This document shows positions 1 to 10,344 of a DNA stretch of 64,000 bases, one piece after another. Source of the stretch: Haplomitrium mnioides (lineage: Eukaryota > Marchantiophyta > Haplomitriopsida > Calobryales); assembly GCA_049999725.1 (NCBI GenBank), contig JBNGIS010008233.1:1-64000 (forward strand), read 5' to 3'. Below the pieces are notes generated by a model. The model did not search any database and was not told where the DNA came from. It saw only the letters and a list, made by a program, of their open reading frames with translations. A program made the position numbers and the translations under genes. Position 1 is the stretch's first letter; the number at the start of each line of letters is the position of its first letter.

Positions 1-540
1 CTCCTGGACCTCTTAGTGCGTTCACGCAAGGACCTTAAAGTCCATGCGCGTATGGACTCCAGAGTCACTGCGCACCAGGACTCCGAGGTCCAGGCGCCTC
101 TGGACTGTTAGTTCCCTGCGCGCAAGGACCTTGAGGTTCAGGCGCGCTTGGACTCTGAGGTTCATGCGAGCATGGACTCTAGAGTCCTTGCGTGCTTTGA
201 CTTCAGAGTCCAAGGGCGCTTGGACCTCACAGTCCATGCGCGTATGGACTTGAAGTCCTTGCGAGCAGTGACTCTTAAATCCACTTGCGCATGAACCCTG
301 AAGTCTATGCGCGCATGGACTTCGTAGTCAAGATGCGTCTGAAATTCGAAGACAGTCACGCTTGGACCTCATAGTCCAAGCGCTTGAACCTCAAAGCCCA
401 AGCGCTTGAACATCAGAGTCCATGCATGCATGGACCTCAGAGTCCTTTCGCACTTGGACCTCAAAGTCCATGCACGCATGGACCTCAGAGTCCTTTCGCG
501 CTTGGACCTCAAAGTCCATGCATGCATGGACCTGCTTGTC
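1..540. repeat. 24-bp palindromic minisatellite (intronic)
   Basis: Tandem, diverged 24-bp units built around a palindrome of the type TCCATGCGCGCATGGA; a perfect palindromic variant, TCCATGCATGCATGGA, lies at 419-434. The clearest 24-bp periodicity is at 400-540. Because the period is a multiple of three and the units rarely contain stops, several frames on both strands are open for 60-110 codons; I treat these as artefacts of the repeat. The array runs off the left edge and ends shortly before a polypyrimidine tract and AG acceptor (634-635) of the methylase pseudogene, so it lies inside an intron of that gene. Confidence 0.85.
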
Positions 541-635
541 AAATGCAAACTTGTTTTTTTTCTGAATTCTTCCATTTCTTTATTTCTGGTCATTATTTTT
601 TCTAACCTTGAATTCTTTTCTTCCTTTTTTTTCAG

Positions 636-2100
636 TTCACTCAGTATCTGGCAGATTTTGTCAATTCGTATACTGATGCAAAACGGATCGAGAGAGACTA
701 CATCAAGCTTGCAATTCAAATCAAAATTCTAAAGCCCAAGAAGGGCGTTCACATTAACCAGCTTGTGCCGCATCCGTCTGAAGCAACATTCACAGTAGAA
801 GCTACAGAGACTTCTTCATAGAAGAAGCAAAAGGAGTCGGAATCCAGCGAGGCTCAGAAAAAAAAGAAACCGACACTGAAGAAAAAGAAACCAGTGCCAG
901 CACCTAGCGTTGAGGAGGAGCCAGCCCCTTCTGAATCAACAGCAAAATCAACTTCTTCTGCACCTTCGTCTCCAACAGCAAGCAGCTCGGCAGAGGACTC
1001 TGAAAAGGAGGCGGAGCCGGTTCAAGCTCCGACGTCTAGAGCGAAGAGGCGATTATCCTACAAGGGGTTGCGGACATTTCAAGAAAGAGAGTAGGTAGAT
1101 CCTCAGACAGCTTCTGAGGAAGACAAAAACAAAATCAGGGAATCTGCAATCCAGCGCTGTAGAGTCCAAGAGGAGACGATCACAATTAGGCTGGAAAACC
1201 TAAATTTGCCAAAGCGTGGGATGGACAACTAGGGTCCATTCCAAATTTGAAGATTGAACGAGGATTTTGTGGAGCTGTTGGCGCAAAGAATGCTGACCAA
1301 CAAATACGCGCATTCTTTCTTCATCGTTGTTGTAGACCCGAGGTGTGGTCTTAAAGATAAGTCAGAGTTCGACATCAGAAACCCTAACAAGTATCGTTAC
1401 GAGATTGCTGGAGGCAATCACAGTGCTGTAGCAAGGCAACTTTTGATTACGAAATATGGAGCGAAGAATCCCGCTTTGTCGCTCTGCAACTGTTATATTT
1501 ACGTGGGCCTTACACCAATAGAGGCTCGAATTTTCGCAACTGATGACAATTACGATCAGAGGTACAGGTTGGAGATGACCTCCATTCAAAAGGTCGAGTA
1601 TTGGCATCAACGATTTGTAGAAACTGGGATGGTTTCATCCCAAAAACTAAAAAAGGAGCTAGTGTTGGAGACCCTTGAGATCAAACCAAAGTCAACGCTG
1701 GAGAAGACCGTCACCTGTCAAGACAATTGGTTTCAGCTAGCATTTAGAAGCGGAGAGCTCTGTGGGTTGCAGCAGAGCATTTTTTCAATGTGGGAGAAGA
1801 ATCTTGTTAAAGGCCAAAAGCCAAAGGCCAAAGGATCCCTCAAGATGGAGGACATGAAGTGGATGCCTTGGAGGTCTCTTCAAGGTCTTCCAGACAAAGT
1901 GAAGATATCTGTTTTAAAGCGGGTGGAAGTCGGAGAGCTTTCAATGGACCAGATGTCTCGTGAGGCTGAGAGACACAAAGTTTTGGCAGTAATGGTGAAG
2001 AGTTTCTGTTCGGAGGCTTTTTGCAATTCTTGGGAAGAGGCTCGAGAGGAGTACCCTCTTCACACAGAAGAGTCGAAAATGGCTTCTTTTTATTCTAGTT
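636..2100 (+). pseudogene. Methylase pseudogene exon A: linker and ParB-like domain
   Basis: Starts after the acceptor TTTTTTTTCAG (AG at 634-635). One frame carries a short helical segment, a Lys-rich stretch, a Ser/Pro/Glu-rich linker (about 890-1090) and then, from about 1254, a ParB-like domain. The signature is YEIAGGNHSAVARQLL at about 1395-1442, which resembles the ParB/Srx block Y-E-I-x-x-G-x-H/R-R-x-x-A. An all-alpha segment rich in Lys and Glu follows to about 2090. Stops at 819 (TAG), 1092 (TAG), 1230 (TAG) and 1248 (TGA) all lie in this frame. The donor is not clear: no GT in the right phase precedes the repeat intron, so it may be mutated. The open frame continues to 2366 only by running into intronic repeat. 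Confidence 0.65.
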
Positions 2101-2204
2101 TTGAGAAGCTTCTAGAAAATCTTTTCTTTGGAACTTTTATTTCTAAATTGTATTTGCATTTAATATTTTTTCAATTTCTATTTTATTTCGGAAACCTATG
2201 GTCC

Positions 2205-2660
2205 AACGCTCATGGACTTGGTAGTCCATGCGCACATGGACTTCGAAGTTCTTACGCGCGTGAACTTCGAGGTCCCTGTGCGTTTGGACATCGCAGTCTA
2301 TGCGCGCATGGACATCGAAGACAAAGCGCGCTTGGATATCGAAGTCGAGCAGCGCATGGACATTGAAGTCCATGCGCACATGGACTTCAAAGTCCTTGCG
2401 CGCCTTGACTTCGAAGTCCATGCACGCTTTGTCTTCGATGTCCACGCGCGCATGGACTTCGATGTCCCTGCGCGCATGGACTTCGATGTCCTTGCGCGCA
2501 TGGACTTCGATATCCAAGCGCGCTTTGTCTTCGATGTCCATGCGCGCATGGACTGCGATGTCCATGCGCCTCAAGACTTCGATGTCCTTGCGCCTCAGGA
2601 CTTCGATGTCCCTACGCCCCTGACTTCGAAGTCCATACGCGCATGGACTCTACAATGTTT
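2205..2660. repeat. 24-bp palindromic minisatellite (second intron array)
   Basis: About eighteen units of the same 24-bp repeat as at the left edge, with cores such as GCGCGCATGGACTTCGATGTCC read every 24 bases. The perfect 16-bp palindrome TCCATGCGCGCATGGA is at 2537-2552, with one-mismatch versions at about 2296, 2440, 2464 and 2488. It lies inside the intron that ends with the acceptor at 2719-2720. All reading frames through it are repeat artefacts (8-residue periodic peptides on both strands). Confidence 0.9.
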
Positions 2661-2720
2661 TATCGTTTTAACCTATCTTTGTTTTTAATTCTCTAATGTT
2701 TTTGTTTTGATTTTTTTCAG

Positions 2721-3283
2721 GGCAACAAAACGTTAAAGTGGCAGCTAGCTAAGAAATTGACAGCAGCTGCGAAAGGGAAGAAGAAATCCATGGTCGAAGA
2801 AGCCCCCAAAGAACAAGACCAGCCTCCTACTTTGGTTTCTTACCCTCCGGCTTTTCTTCTCCACTGCCAGAAGACCAGAGATTGGAAAGCATGGCAGCAA
2901 ACTAGTGCTGCATCTCTGACAGCTGAAGAAGTTGTTAGAGATGAGGAAGATTCTGAAGACTTACTTTCCTATGTCGACGGTCTCAACGTGGCATTTTATC
3001 AAGTCCACGGAGAGGCCAACGCTCGACAATTGAAGGGCCTTGTGAAACCTAGATGTTTGACTTTGGCTATTGCTGATATTCCTTATGGGTATAACCTAAA
3101 GGAATGTAAGCATGATGACTCGGAGCCTTTTTCAAAAGATGACATTTTCGATATGGTATCATCTTTTGCGGCGATTACTACTTCGGAGTATTGGTCCTTT
3201 GTAATTATTCATTCTTCACAGTAGTTTGGCCTCGTTGAGGATGGCCTTTCTAAACTCTGCTGTGCAATTGACCACGGCATCTG
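2721..3283 (+). pseudogene. Methylase pseudogene exon B: catalytic motif IV
   Basis: Begins after TTTTTTCAG (AG at 2719-2720) in phase 0 with GNKTLKWQLAKK. It contains the catalytic motif IV as LAIADIPYGY (DIPYG at 3074-3088), a variant of the [D/N/S]PP[Y/F/W] loop that flips the target base into the active site. The hydrophobic strand YWSFVIIHSS just before the premature TAG at 3222 fits motif V of the fold. After that stop the frame stays open to a donor at 3284 (TG|GTTAGT). The second residue of the motif is Ile rather than Pro; whether this is normal for the family or decay cannot be told here. Confidence 0.65.
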
Positions 3284-3381
3284 GTTAGTTGTTCTCTCAT
3301 TTTCATTTTTTGATTTCTTTGTTTTTTATTTCTCTTGCATTTTTGTTACAATGTTTGATGTGATTATTTATCTTTTTGCAG
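3284..3381 (+). other. Intron of methylase pseudogene
   Basis: 98-bp intron with donor GTTAGT and acceptor TTTTTGCAG. Removing it joins TG to G, giving a Trp codon, and keeps the frame on both sides. This supports exons B and C as parts of one former gene. Confidence 0.7.
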
Positions 3382-4001
3382 GGACAAAAGCAACATACAA
3401 CATTCTGGTGGTCCCAGAATTGCACATGCCCACAAGTACTGGATGGTGGGCTACTGGACAAAGGAAGGAAAGAAGAGCATGCGCAATTTCAACTTGCAAG
3501 CTTCTTCTACGACCGGACTGCCTCGGCAACCTATGCGTGGTGTTTTCAGCTGCCCTGCAGTTTCTGCAAAGCTTAAACATCCAGGAGATGATGCTCATGT
3601 GAATGCTTATCAGAAGTCGTAGGCTCTCTACAATTTTTTCATCGACCATTTATCAACAGAGCAGGATTGGATCCTTGATCTCTGCTCTGGGTCTGGCACA
3701 GGCCTTGTCTGTGCTCTTAAGCTGATGCAAAATTGCATCGCCGTGGAATATGATAGACGTTAGTCTATTTATATTCCACAGAGGGTTTTAGAGATGGCTT
3801 CTTTGCCATCCGATGTGACGGAGTCACAGATAGTTTTTGCTTACCACAAGGAACCTGTTTCCTCCTGGTACTGCAAGTGCTTCTGGTGACTCTGTAGTCA
3901 TATCAGGGATTGGAAAGTCTCGACAAGATTCTCAAACGGCTGCAGATGCTTAGTTTGTAGATTTAGATGAGACAGTTCCTCCCGAAGAGGAGAGAACCTG
4001 A
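3382..4001 (+). pseudogene. Methylase pseudogene exon C: SAM-binding motif I and C-terminus
   Basis: Contains a segment with HKYWMVGYWTK, then WILDLCSGSGTGLVCAL at about 3668-3718, the glycine-rich SAM-binding motif I, followed by an acidic strand end (VEYD) expected to hold the SAM ribose. TAG stops at 3620 and 3761 interrupt it. Near 3865 the frame shifts by one base; the downstream frame continues through another TAG (3951) to a plausible natural stop, TGA at 3999-4001, after an acidic tail. A polyadenylation hexamer follows 28 bases later. Confidence 0.65.
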
Positions 4002-4028
4002 TTACGATTTTGTACACTTTTCATCATT

Positions 4029-4034
4029 AATAAA
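4029..4034 (+). promoter_or_regulatory. Putative polyadenylation signal AATAAA
   Basis: AATAAA followed by a T-rich stretch, 28 bases after the last recognisable stop of the methylase pseudogene. Position and sequence fit the original 3' end of that gene. Confidence 0.4.
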
Positions 4035-4139
4035 TTTTTTTTTCCAATTGTGGCTCTTAAGAATAAGTTGACCCAATTGATAGTCTAAGAATGGTTTGAA
4101 CGCAGTTACTAATCTAACAATGATTTGGAGTCTTTGCAC

Positions 4140-4480
4140 ATTCTTTAATGTCTTTGCGCATTTAAGGCTTTGTAATTCTTGTTCGGATTTCTCGAGCGCT
4201 TATGCTGTGAGGTTGTTGTTTAGAGTACCTTCACCCGTTGGTCAAAGGATTCTTGTTCGTCGTCTATGCTTGCATAGGCTACAGGGTTCTTGTTTAGAAT
4301 CTTAGCGTGTTCTGGCTTTAGGATTCTAGTTGAAAGTCCAAGCGTGCCTAGCTTTATTGTTCTTGTTCAGAGTTTAAGCATGCGTAGGATTTAGGATTCT
4401 TGTTCGGAGTCTATGCGTGCATACGCTTGACGGTTCTTGTTTGGAGTCTATGCTTGCATAAACTTTGTTAGCTACGATGC
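4140..4480. repeat. 37-bp minisatellite downstream of the methylase pseudogene
   Basis: The motif TTCTTGTTCGGAGTCTATGC recurs, with mismatches, at about 4177, 4213, 4250, 4287, 4324, 4360, 4397 and 4434, a spacing of 36-37 bases. The palindromic core (for example TATGCGTGCATA) resembles the core of the 24-bp intronic repeat, so the two may share an origin. No coding sequence is supported here. Confidence 0.8.
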
Positions 4481-4849
4481 TCAAAGTCAGGTTTAAAGTC
4501 TTCTTCCGACTAGACATTTACGTTTTCCTTTAGTTTCTTTCTACCAAAAGATATATGTTTTATTTCATTTTTGAGGAATTTAGTTTGTTCGAAATGGTGC
4601 CAAGTTTTTTTTAAATATTTGAATAACTAAAATGGTTTTTTTTTGAAGTTATTTTGTATAAAGAAATATTAAAATATAACCTAAATGGAAAATATGCATT
4701 TTTTTATTATAAATTTTTTTTTTTTTCGGAAAAAAGATTTTAGTCGTAAATTTGATGTTTTTGGATGCCGAATTTCCAAAAAAAAAGTTTGACTGCCAAG
4801 TGAAACAGGAACTGAGTAGCGGTTCCTAGTTCAAAGTAGCGGTTGTTTA
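4481..4849. other. AT-rich stretch without a recognised gene
   Basis: Homopolymer-rich AT sequence between the 37-bp repeat and an LTR fragment. I see no supported gene; the short minus-strand frame around 4740-4949 overlaps the LTR and is not convincing. Confidence 0.5.
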
Positions 4850-5279
4850 ATAGAGTTATGCAATTCAAGGCCAATAAGCAAGCAAAAGCCAAGAGTGCAA
4901 GCCAAAGCCAAGCAACCAAAGAACCCAAATGATTTGAGAGTAACTCCAAAATGAGGAGTAGTGCTATGAAGCCCTTCTATTTATTTATATGAGAGAAGAA
5001 GGTGTCATCCTCCTTCCTTTACTTGCAAGTCACTTTTAGTTTCAACCCTATAATGGTCACTTGCAAGTCACTTCCAATTTGAACCTTAAAAGAGATCTTA
5101 TATTACTTCTCTAAAAGTAACTTCAAAGGCAAGTTATTTTATCTCATTTCAACCCTAAGAGAAACTTCAAAAGCAAGTAACATTAAAATAATCTCAATTG
5201 TAAAAGTGAACGTCCGACACTTCCTTCACTCATCTCTATTTTCTTATAAATAGTACAACATCATGATTGTACTATTACA
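4850..5279 (-). mobile_element. LTR fragment of a dispersed Ty3 family
   Basis: Shares long stretches, in the same order, with the LTRs at 20470-20971 and 40107-40630 and, in inverse orientation, with those at 6702-7120, 49579-50047 and 57385-57849. Landmarks are GAAGCCCTTCTATTTAT, the many AAGTCACTT / AAAAGTAACTT blocks and the end TTTGTACTATTACA. The outer end lacks the usual TGTAAAAGAACTC start, so this copy is truncated or strongly diverged there. Confidence 0.75.
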
Positions 5280-6701
5280 AAAGGGTATTTTGATTGTTAT
5301 ATCGGGACATGAAAGTACACCATGAAGTCACCTCGTGTAAAGCTTCCCCATAGCTCTATGATTCGTTATTGGCTCTTTTTGCCCCGTCTGACTTCGTAAG
5401 TAGTCATATAACCGTAAATTACTTTGCTTTCTTTGGTGATCCGCTAGTTTGTTCCCTTATTCTTAGATCTTTACACATATCCAATAGGTCTACCACCGCT
5501 ATTCAACGGGGTAGCTTGACCGTCACCTCCGACTAAGATGTAGATGTTATTGTCATGAAACTTGAGTGTCATATTGTCTCTTGACTTTTGACCTTCAATT
5601 TTCCTATACCCGATATTAGAACCCTTCAATAATCTTGTGGCATGTGTTGTCTCATCTTCCAACTACGAACATCTTAGAGCTAATGTTTGGAAATCCTTTG
5701 ATTTAAGAACCTCCACTGACTTCTGTTGTTCTTATTTGAAAGTGTACCACTCGATGCTTAAAATCCCATTGATACTAGAAAAAGAAGCAATGCTCATATG
5801 TCTCTTGATTGTAAGCTTGTATGTGTCTAACCAATCCTCAAATTTTCCTTGCTATAGGAACTAGTTTTTGGACCATCCGTTTTATTAGATGCCTATGTAC
5901 AGATTTCTCATCTGACTTTGGACATTCCTTATTTCTCGTCCAACTCTAGACCCATCTTCATTGTAGAAACAATTTCAGACATAGTACCCAATCAACTACA
6001 AAGGCTTTCCATCCATGCCTGATTTTTTGGAGCATAGTCCGACGTTGGGCAATTGATAAGACTTTGAAAAACCTAGATCGGTTGAAGATAAGCTTGTGAA
6101 TCAATGAGCAATTTTTTTTTTTTGGTTTAACATTGTTTTTTTCCTTCTCCTATAATATCTTTGCATCGTAGAGCATAGATTGCAATATTGCAACAAAATC
6201 CACTTGGACATTTTCTATCATTGGTTGTGGAAAATATTTGGCTCGACTTATTTCCTCTCATCGTATAGTGCTTAATCATGATCGCCTTGAATGCTCTCTC
6301 CTACGGTTGCACCTTGTTTCTCCAACCCTATCGATTCATGGAATTTATCATACCAAATCTATTATACCTTGTGATTTTTCTCTAAATTGACACTCTTGTC
6401 TTACCTTGACTTTGACCAATCCAACTAACTCTTAGCGCTAATACACAAATTGATTATTAGCCTAGACCCAAAATTTAAGAGTGATTTCAAAGCTCATAGC
6501 TTAAGTTGTATACTCTATACTGTCGACAATTAATACTACTCGTATATTGAGTAGAGCTTCCTCCCCCTATAGCCCCATCAAAATTGCAATAAGAAGCTAG
6601 AAAACCTTTGGATAGCTTGGTGAACCGAAATACTAAAACACTAGAACTCTCATTAAGAGTTGAGTAAACGAGAGTTTTAGATTATACTAAGAAACCAATT
6701 G
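5280..6701. other. Spacer between inverted LTRs; no recognised gene
   Basis: About 1.4 kb lying between an LTR in minus orientation and one in plus orientation. It is not the pol region seen in the other copies of this family. A minus-strand frame at 5471-5662 (63 codons) has an unusual motif ILVGGDGQATPLNSGGRP but matches nothing I recognise. It may be internal sequence of another decayed element. Confidence 0.4.
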
Positions 6702-7120
6702 TGCAATAATACAAGCATGATGTTGTGCTGTTTATAAGAAAATAGAGAGGAGTGAAAAAAGTGGTAGAGGGTAAATTTTAGTGTTGAAATCATTTTATGG
6801 TTACTTGTTTTTGAAGTTACTTTAAGTGAAGTAGTATAAAGTCACTTTTAGGGTTGAAATTAGAAGTGACTTGTAAGTGATCACTTTTAGGTTTGATATT
6901 GGAAGTGACTTGTAAGTGAATTAAAGGGGATGACACCTCCTTATCTTATATAAATAGAAGGGTTTCATGGCCCCACTCCTCATTCTAGAGTTCCTCTTGA
7001 ATCATTTGGGTTCTTTGGTTGCTTGGCTTTTGCTTGCCTTATTGGCATTTGGTTTAATAACTCTATTAGAGTTCACTACGAGTTCTTACTCATTTGGATT
7101 TGATCTTTGAGTTCTTTACA
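6702..7120 (+). mobile_element. LTR of the dispersed Ty3 family, plus orientation
   Basis: Begins TGCAATAATACAAGCATGATG (other copies start TGTAATAGTACAAG or TATAATAG) and ends GAGTTCTTTACA. It carries the same internal landmarks as the other LTRs (TAGAGAGGAGTGAAA, AAATAGAAGGGTTTCAT). It is followed neither by a primer-binding site nor by gag, so it is a solo or orphan LTR. It faces the fragment at 4850-5279 in inverted orientation. Confidence 0.75.
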
Positions 7121-9500
7121 AATTCCTTTCCTAGCCTCATAGTAAATTTACCTCAAGAATCTTGAGTAAACAAAATGCTATATGAATTGATGCACCAAAG
7201 AGCCGACACCACTCTCTTTGAGGGTAGGCAAACTTTTTTTTGGTCAACGTTGACTACTTAGATAAGATACCACATTGTAGTTGTTGTCAATTCCAATTAG
7301 TGTCAAAGTTATAATAAATCAAATATATCCTCATAGAATTCATCGCACCAAAGCTAGAATCAATTAATATAATTTGTGACAAATTGAAACCAAAGTGCTA
7401 TTTAGTCTCTATAGGATGACTTCCTTTAAGTCTAAGAAGAGAATTGAAAAGACAAAGAGAACTACTACAAATTTCCAAGACCTATTGTCTAGAAAAAGCA
7501 TAACAAAGTAGTTATTCGCATAGCTATACTCATTTGACATGTAATAATATAGACTAGAGTCTATGCTATATAATATCCAATAATATCCAATTTGATGTTG
7601 TTGTTCTTCTGAGTCTGAATTTTTCATATACTACGATAAAAAAGAAAGACATACCAAATCACAAGTGCTCAAAGCTGAGCTCCTCTCTCTATATCTAATA
7701 CAAACAATACAAACAATAGAAATGTCACTAGTAGAGACAAAACACTCATATTCATCCAATGACCAGCCAATCTCAACAAATTATTCTTGCTAGTATTTTT
7801 CTTAATGCTAGGATATTTTGCTTCTTTAGTTTTTTTTTCTTCTCTCCACTACTAAGTGTTTATATGATCCAACCGAAAAATCCATGATTTTCATGATTAA
7901 GTTTTACCCATTGCAAAGCTAACTCTTTCTTTGGTTGGTAAAATTATCTCAAAATTATAAATACATGCTCATTCAAACAATTATTGTGCTCCAAATAAAT
8001 TTCACCAAATATCTCTAAGCTTATTTGGCAATGTCGTTTGCAAATTGAGTCATTTCAAAGGTTGTCATATTGTGTACTGAAAAGTCCTTTGAGATTGAAT
8101 TAAGTTTAAAGTAGTATTTTAAAAGTCTTTAGAAGCATGGTGATGATTTTTTTGTCATTCTTTTTTGTGTTTGTAGCTCATTTTTCCATATAGTAAACAA
8201 TTCTTAGCTAGCAAAACCATACGTTTGTATTTGACTCACAAATGTTATGCCAAAAAGAAATTGTGTGATTAGATGCATATGAAGAGAGCCCTATTAGCAT
8301 TTCACTTAAGCCACCAACTCCTAATGTAATTACAAGATTTTATAATATTAGAATCTCAAATGGCTTTAAGAGCCGAATTTCTATTCTCAACTTTAAATTT
8401 GATAATGTTGGTGGAAAAAGCTATGGAAATAAGAAATTGTTAGCTACAAAATAATACAATTTAGTATGATAATTAGAACACTATGTACTAAGCTTACAAA
8501 GTCTATTAATAAGATCAAAACCTATGGCTACAAGTTGTTTATAAATCATTATGCGACTTAAATAGTGTGATCTCTAGATCACTCTTTTACTAGAACAATT
8601 CTGAGAATGAATGACTACACCAAAAGTGATTGCACAATCACTCTTGAACATATAGTGCTATGACATGATTAATTTAGATTTTTCAAGAGTTTTTTTTAAT
8701 AGCTATTTTTTTTCAATCACTATTTGATATCTGAACTTCATATTGTGATCACTTGATGGCTCTATTAACGCATGAATTGCTAAGATTTATTTTCCAATCA
8801 CACTTTGACTTTGCAATTAGTTATTTGATGGCAAGTACATCATAAGAATGATCACCCAATCACAACTTGAAATAAAGTTGAACATTCAAACACTATTAAC
8901 TCACCAAAAGTGATTGGCTAGTCACATTTCAACATTATGAATTCAAAGAGTAATTACTTGGTAACTTGACCTTTAGTTGGGATAGAAAGCACTAACAATG
9001 TCAAAATTTCCATATCAAAAGTGATTTTTTATCACTATTGTACATGTAAATGAAGAATTGAGGTGGTGATGCTACCATCTTTATCTCATCAAGAGTGATC
9101 GGGTGATAGATTGATTACCATTCAACAAGTGGAGTGCTCTGACTACTTGACTCTTTGATAGTGATTAGACAGTCACTTCTTAAAGAGATTCCAATGAACT
9201 TGAGAAGTCATGATCCACCAATCATGACATTTTGACTTCTAAAATATACAATAGAAATGAAAAAAATAAAAGGAAAAGAAAACAATACTTCTTTCACACT
9301 TTCAGAGGCACATATTATTGCTCATGAATAGAAGCACATGTGATTATTGTTTTTGTTATTAATAGAAATGCATGTAATATGACCAACTAAATGGCATATA
9401 TCAAAGTAACTAATCTTGAAGCACATTGAGTCGCAATCAATGGCATGTGTTTGCTATAAAATCCTTGGGCATATCATTGACAAAAGATTCTATTACATTT
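7121..9500. other. AT-rich intergenic DNA with a degenerate GTGATT/CACTT repeat
   Basis: No supported gene. Between about 8560 and 9230 short motifs such as AAAGTGATT and AATCACTTT recur irregularly every 50-60 bases, suggesting a very old tandem repeat. The remaining frames are short and stop-rich. Confidence 0.4.
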
Positions 9501-9504
9501 CATG

Positions 9505-9740
9505 TTAGAAACAACTAGTAGTTTAGATCTTAAAAACACCAACTAGTAGTTTAGATCTTAAAAACGCCTAAATGCTAAACCATCTAGAAGACTTCATGGA
9601 AGAAAATGTTCTAACAACTAGTAGTTTAGATCTTAAAAACACCTAAATGCTAAACCATCTAGAAGACTTCATNNNNNNNNNNTTAGATCTTAAAAACACC
9701 TAAATGCTAAACCATCTAGAAGACTTCATGGAAGAAAATG
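9505..9740. repeat. 75-bp tandem repeat with a 10-N gap
   Basis: A unit containing TTAGATCTTAAAAACACC, TAAACCATCTAGAAGACTTC and GGAAGAAAATGT occurs from 9551 and 9626 (period 75) and again right after the gap at 9673-9682. A truncated extra copy of ACTAGTAGTTTAGATCTT precedes the first full unit. The gap inside near-identical units suggests that the copy number in the assembly is unreliable. Confidence 0.85.
9673..9682. other. Assembly gap (10 N)
   Basis: Ten undetermined bases inside the 75-bp tandem repeat. Confidence 0.99.
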
Positions 9741-10344
9741 TATATCTACCAAATACACCCAATTATGTGTTTTTGTAGTTTAATAAATAAACTTAGTGAA
9801 CCTTTAAATCTTATTTAGTTAAAAATAAAGTAGTTAATTGTAATGTTGTTTATAAAATATCAATTATGTAATGACAAACCACACACATGTATTAGAAAAA
9901 CATATGTATTCAAAAAATTGTAAGAAAAATAGATAAACATACAATGGTGTGTGATTGGTGAGTATTTGATTTATTTCTTAAGTTTGACAAAGCTATTGCA
10001 GAACTCTTGTACTTTATTGTTCATATATGGAAACATTGCCACATCCACCGCCATAATTGTCACATCACATAAAGAAACTCAACTCAACTTGTTACATGAA
10101 CATATACAACACAACTCTCTTTGTCTCGTCCTTACTTGCTATTCTAACAAAGTCTAAAATGCTATTCTCCAAACATTACATTATTTTATCAATCTATCTA
10201 ATGGATTCTCTATAAAGGTTGTTTATTTTACAAATTACAAATAATTTTGTTAAAGAGTTGCTCGATAGTGTTAGCAAACCAAACCAAATAAGTTAACAAA
10301 AGCTAAGTTATTATAAACCTTCTTGGTGCATGATACTACTCCTA

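Larger units (their letters stand above)
636..4001 (+). pseudogene. ParB-like domain plus N-4/N-6 DNA methyltransferase, decayed gene
   Basis: Three exons (636 to about 2100, 2721-3283, 3382-4001) encode a basic, Ser/Pro/Glu-rich linker, a ParB/sulfiredoxin-like domain and a methyltransferase domain with motif IV (DIPYG, 3074-3088) before motif I (DLCSGSGT, 3677-3700). That order is typical of beta-class amino-methyltransferases, which make N6-methyladenine or N4-methylcytosine. A ParB-like domain fused to such an enzyme is familiar from bacteria and phages. The gene is broken: in-frame TAG at 819, 1092, 1230, 3222, 3620, 3761 and 3951, TGA at 1248, and a one-base frameshift near 3865. Frame is otherwise kept over about 2.6 kb of exon, so decay is mainly by point substitution. 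The 5' end lies outside the window. The family call rests on motifs; substrate base and activity are unknown. Confidence 0.75.

Noticed and set aside
2143-2688. Overlapping 83-158 codon frames on both strands with 8-residue periodic peptides
   Set aside because: They are produced by the 24-bp minisatellite, whose period is a multiple of three; the array lies in an intron of the methylase pseudogene.
819-3953. Genetic-code reassignment of TAG to explain the seven in-frame TAG codons
   Set aside because: The intact LBD gene uses standard signals, plants use the standard code, and TGA/TAA stops and a frameshift also occur in the decayed genes; C-to-T decay explains it better.
5471-5662. Minus-strand frame with ILVGGDGQATPLNSGGRP
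   Set aside because: It looked like a glycine-rich domain but is only 63 codons long and I could not tie it to a family or extend it.
7409-7627. Minus-strand 72-codon frame, considered as a Copia RNase H remnant
   Set aside because: Similarity was limited to a few aromatic residues; not convincing.
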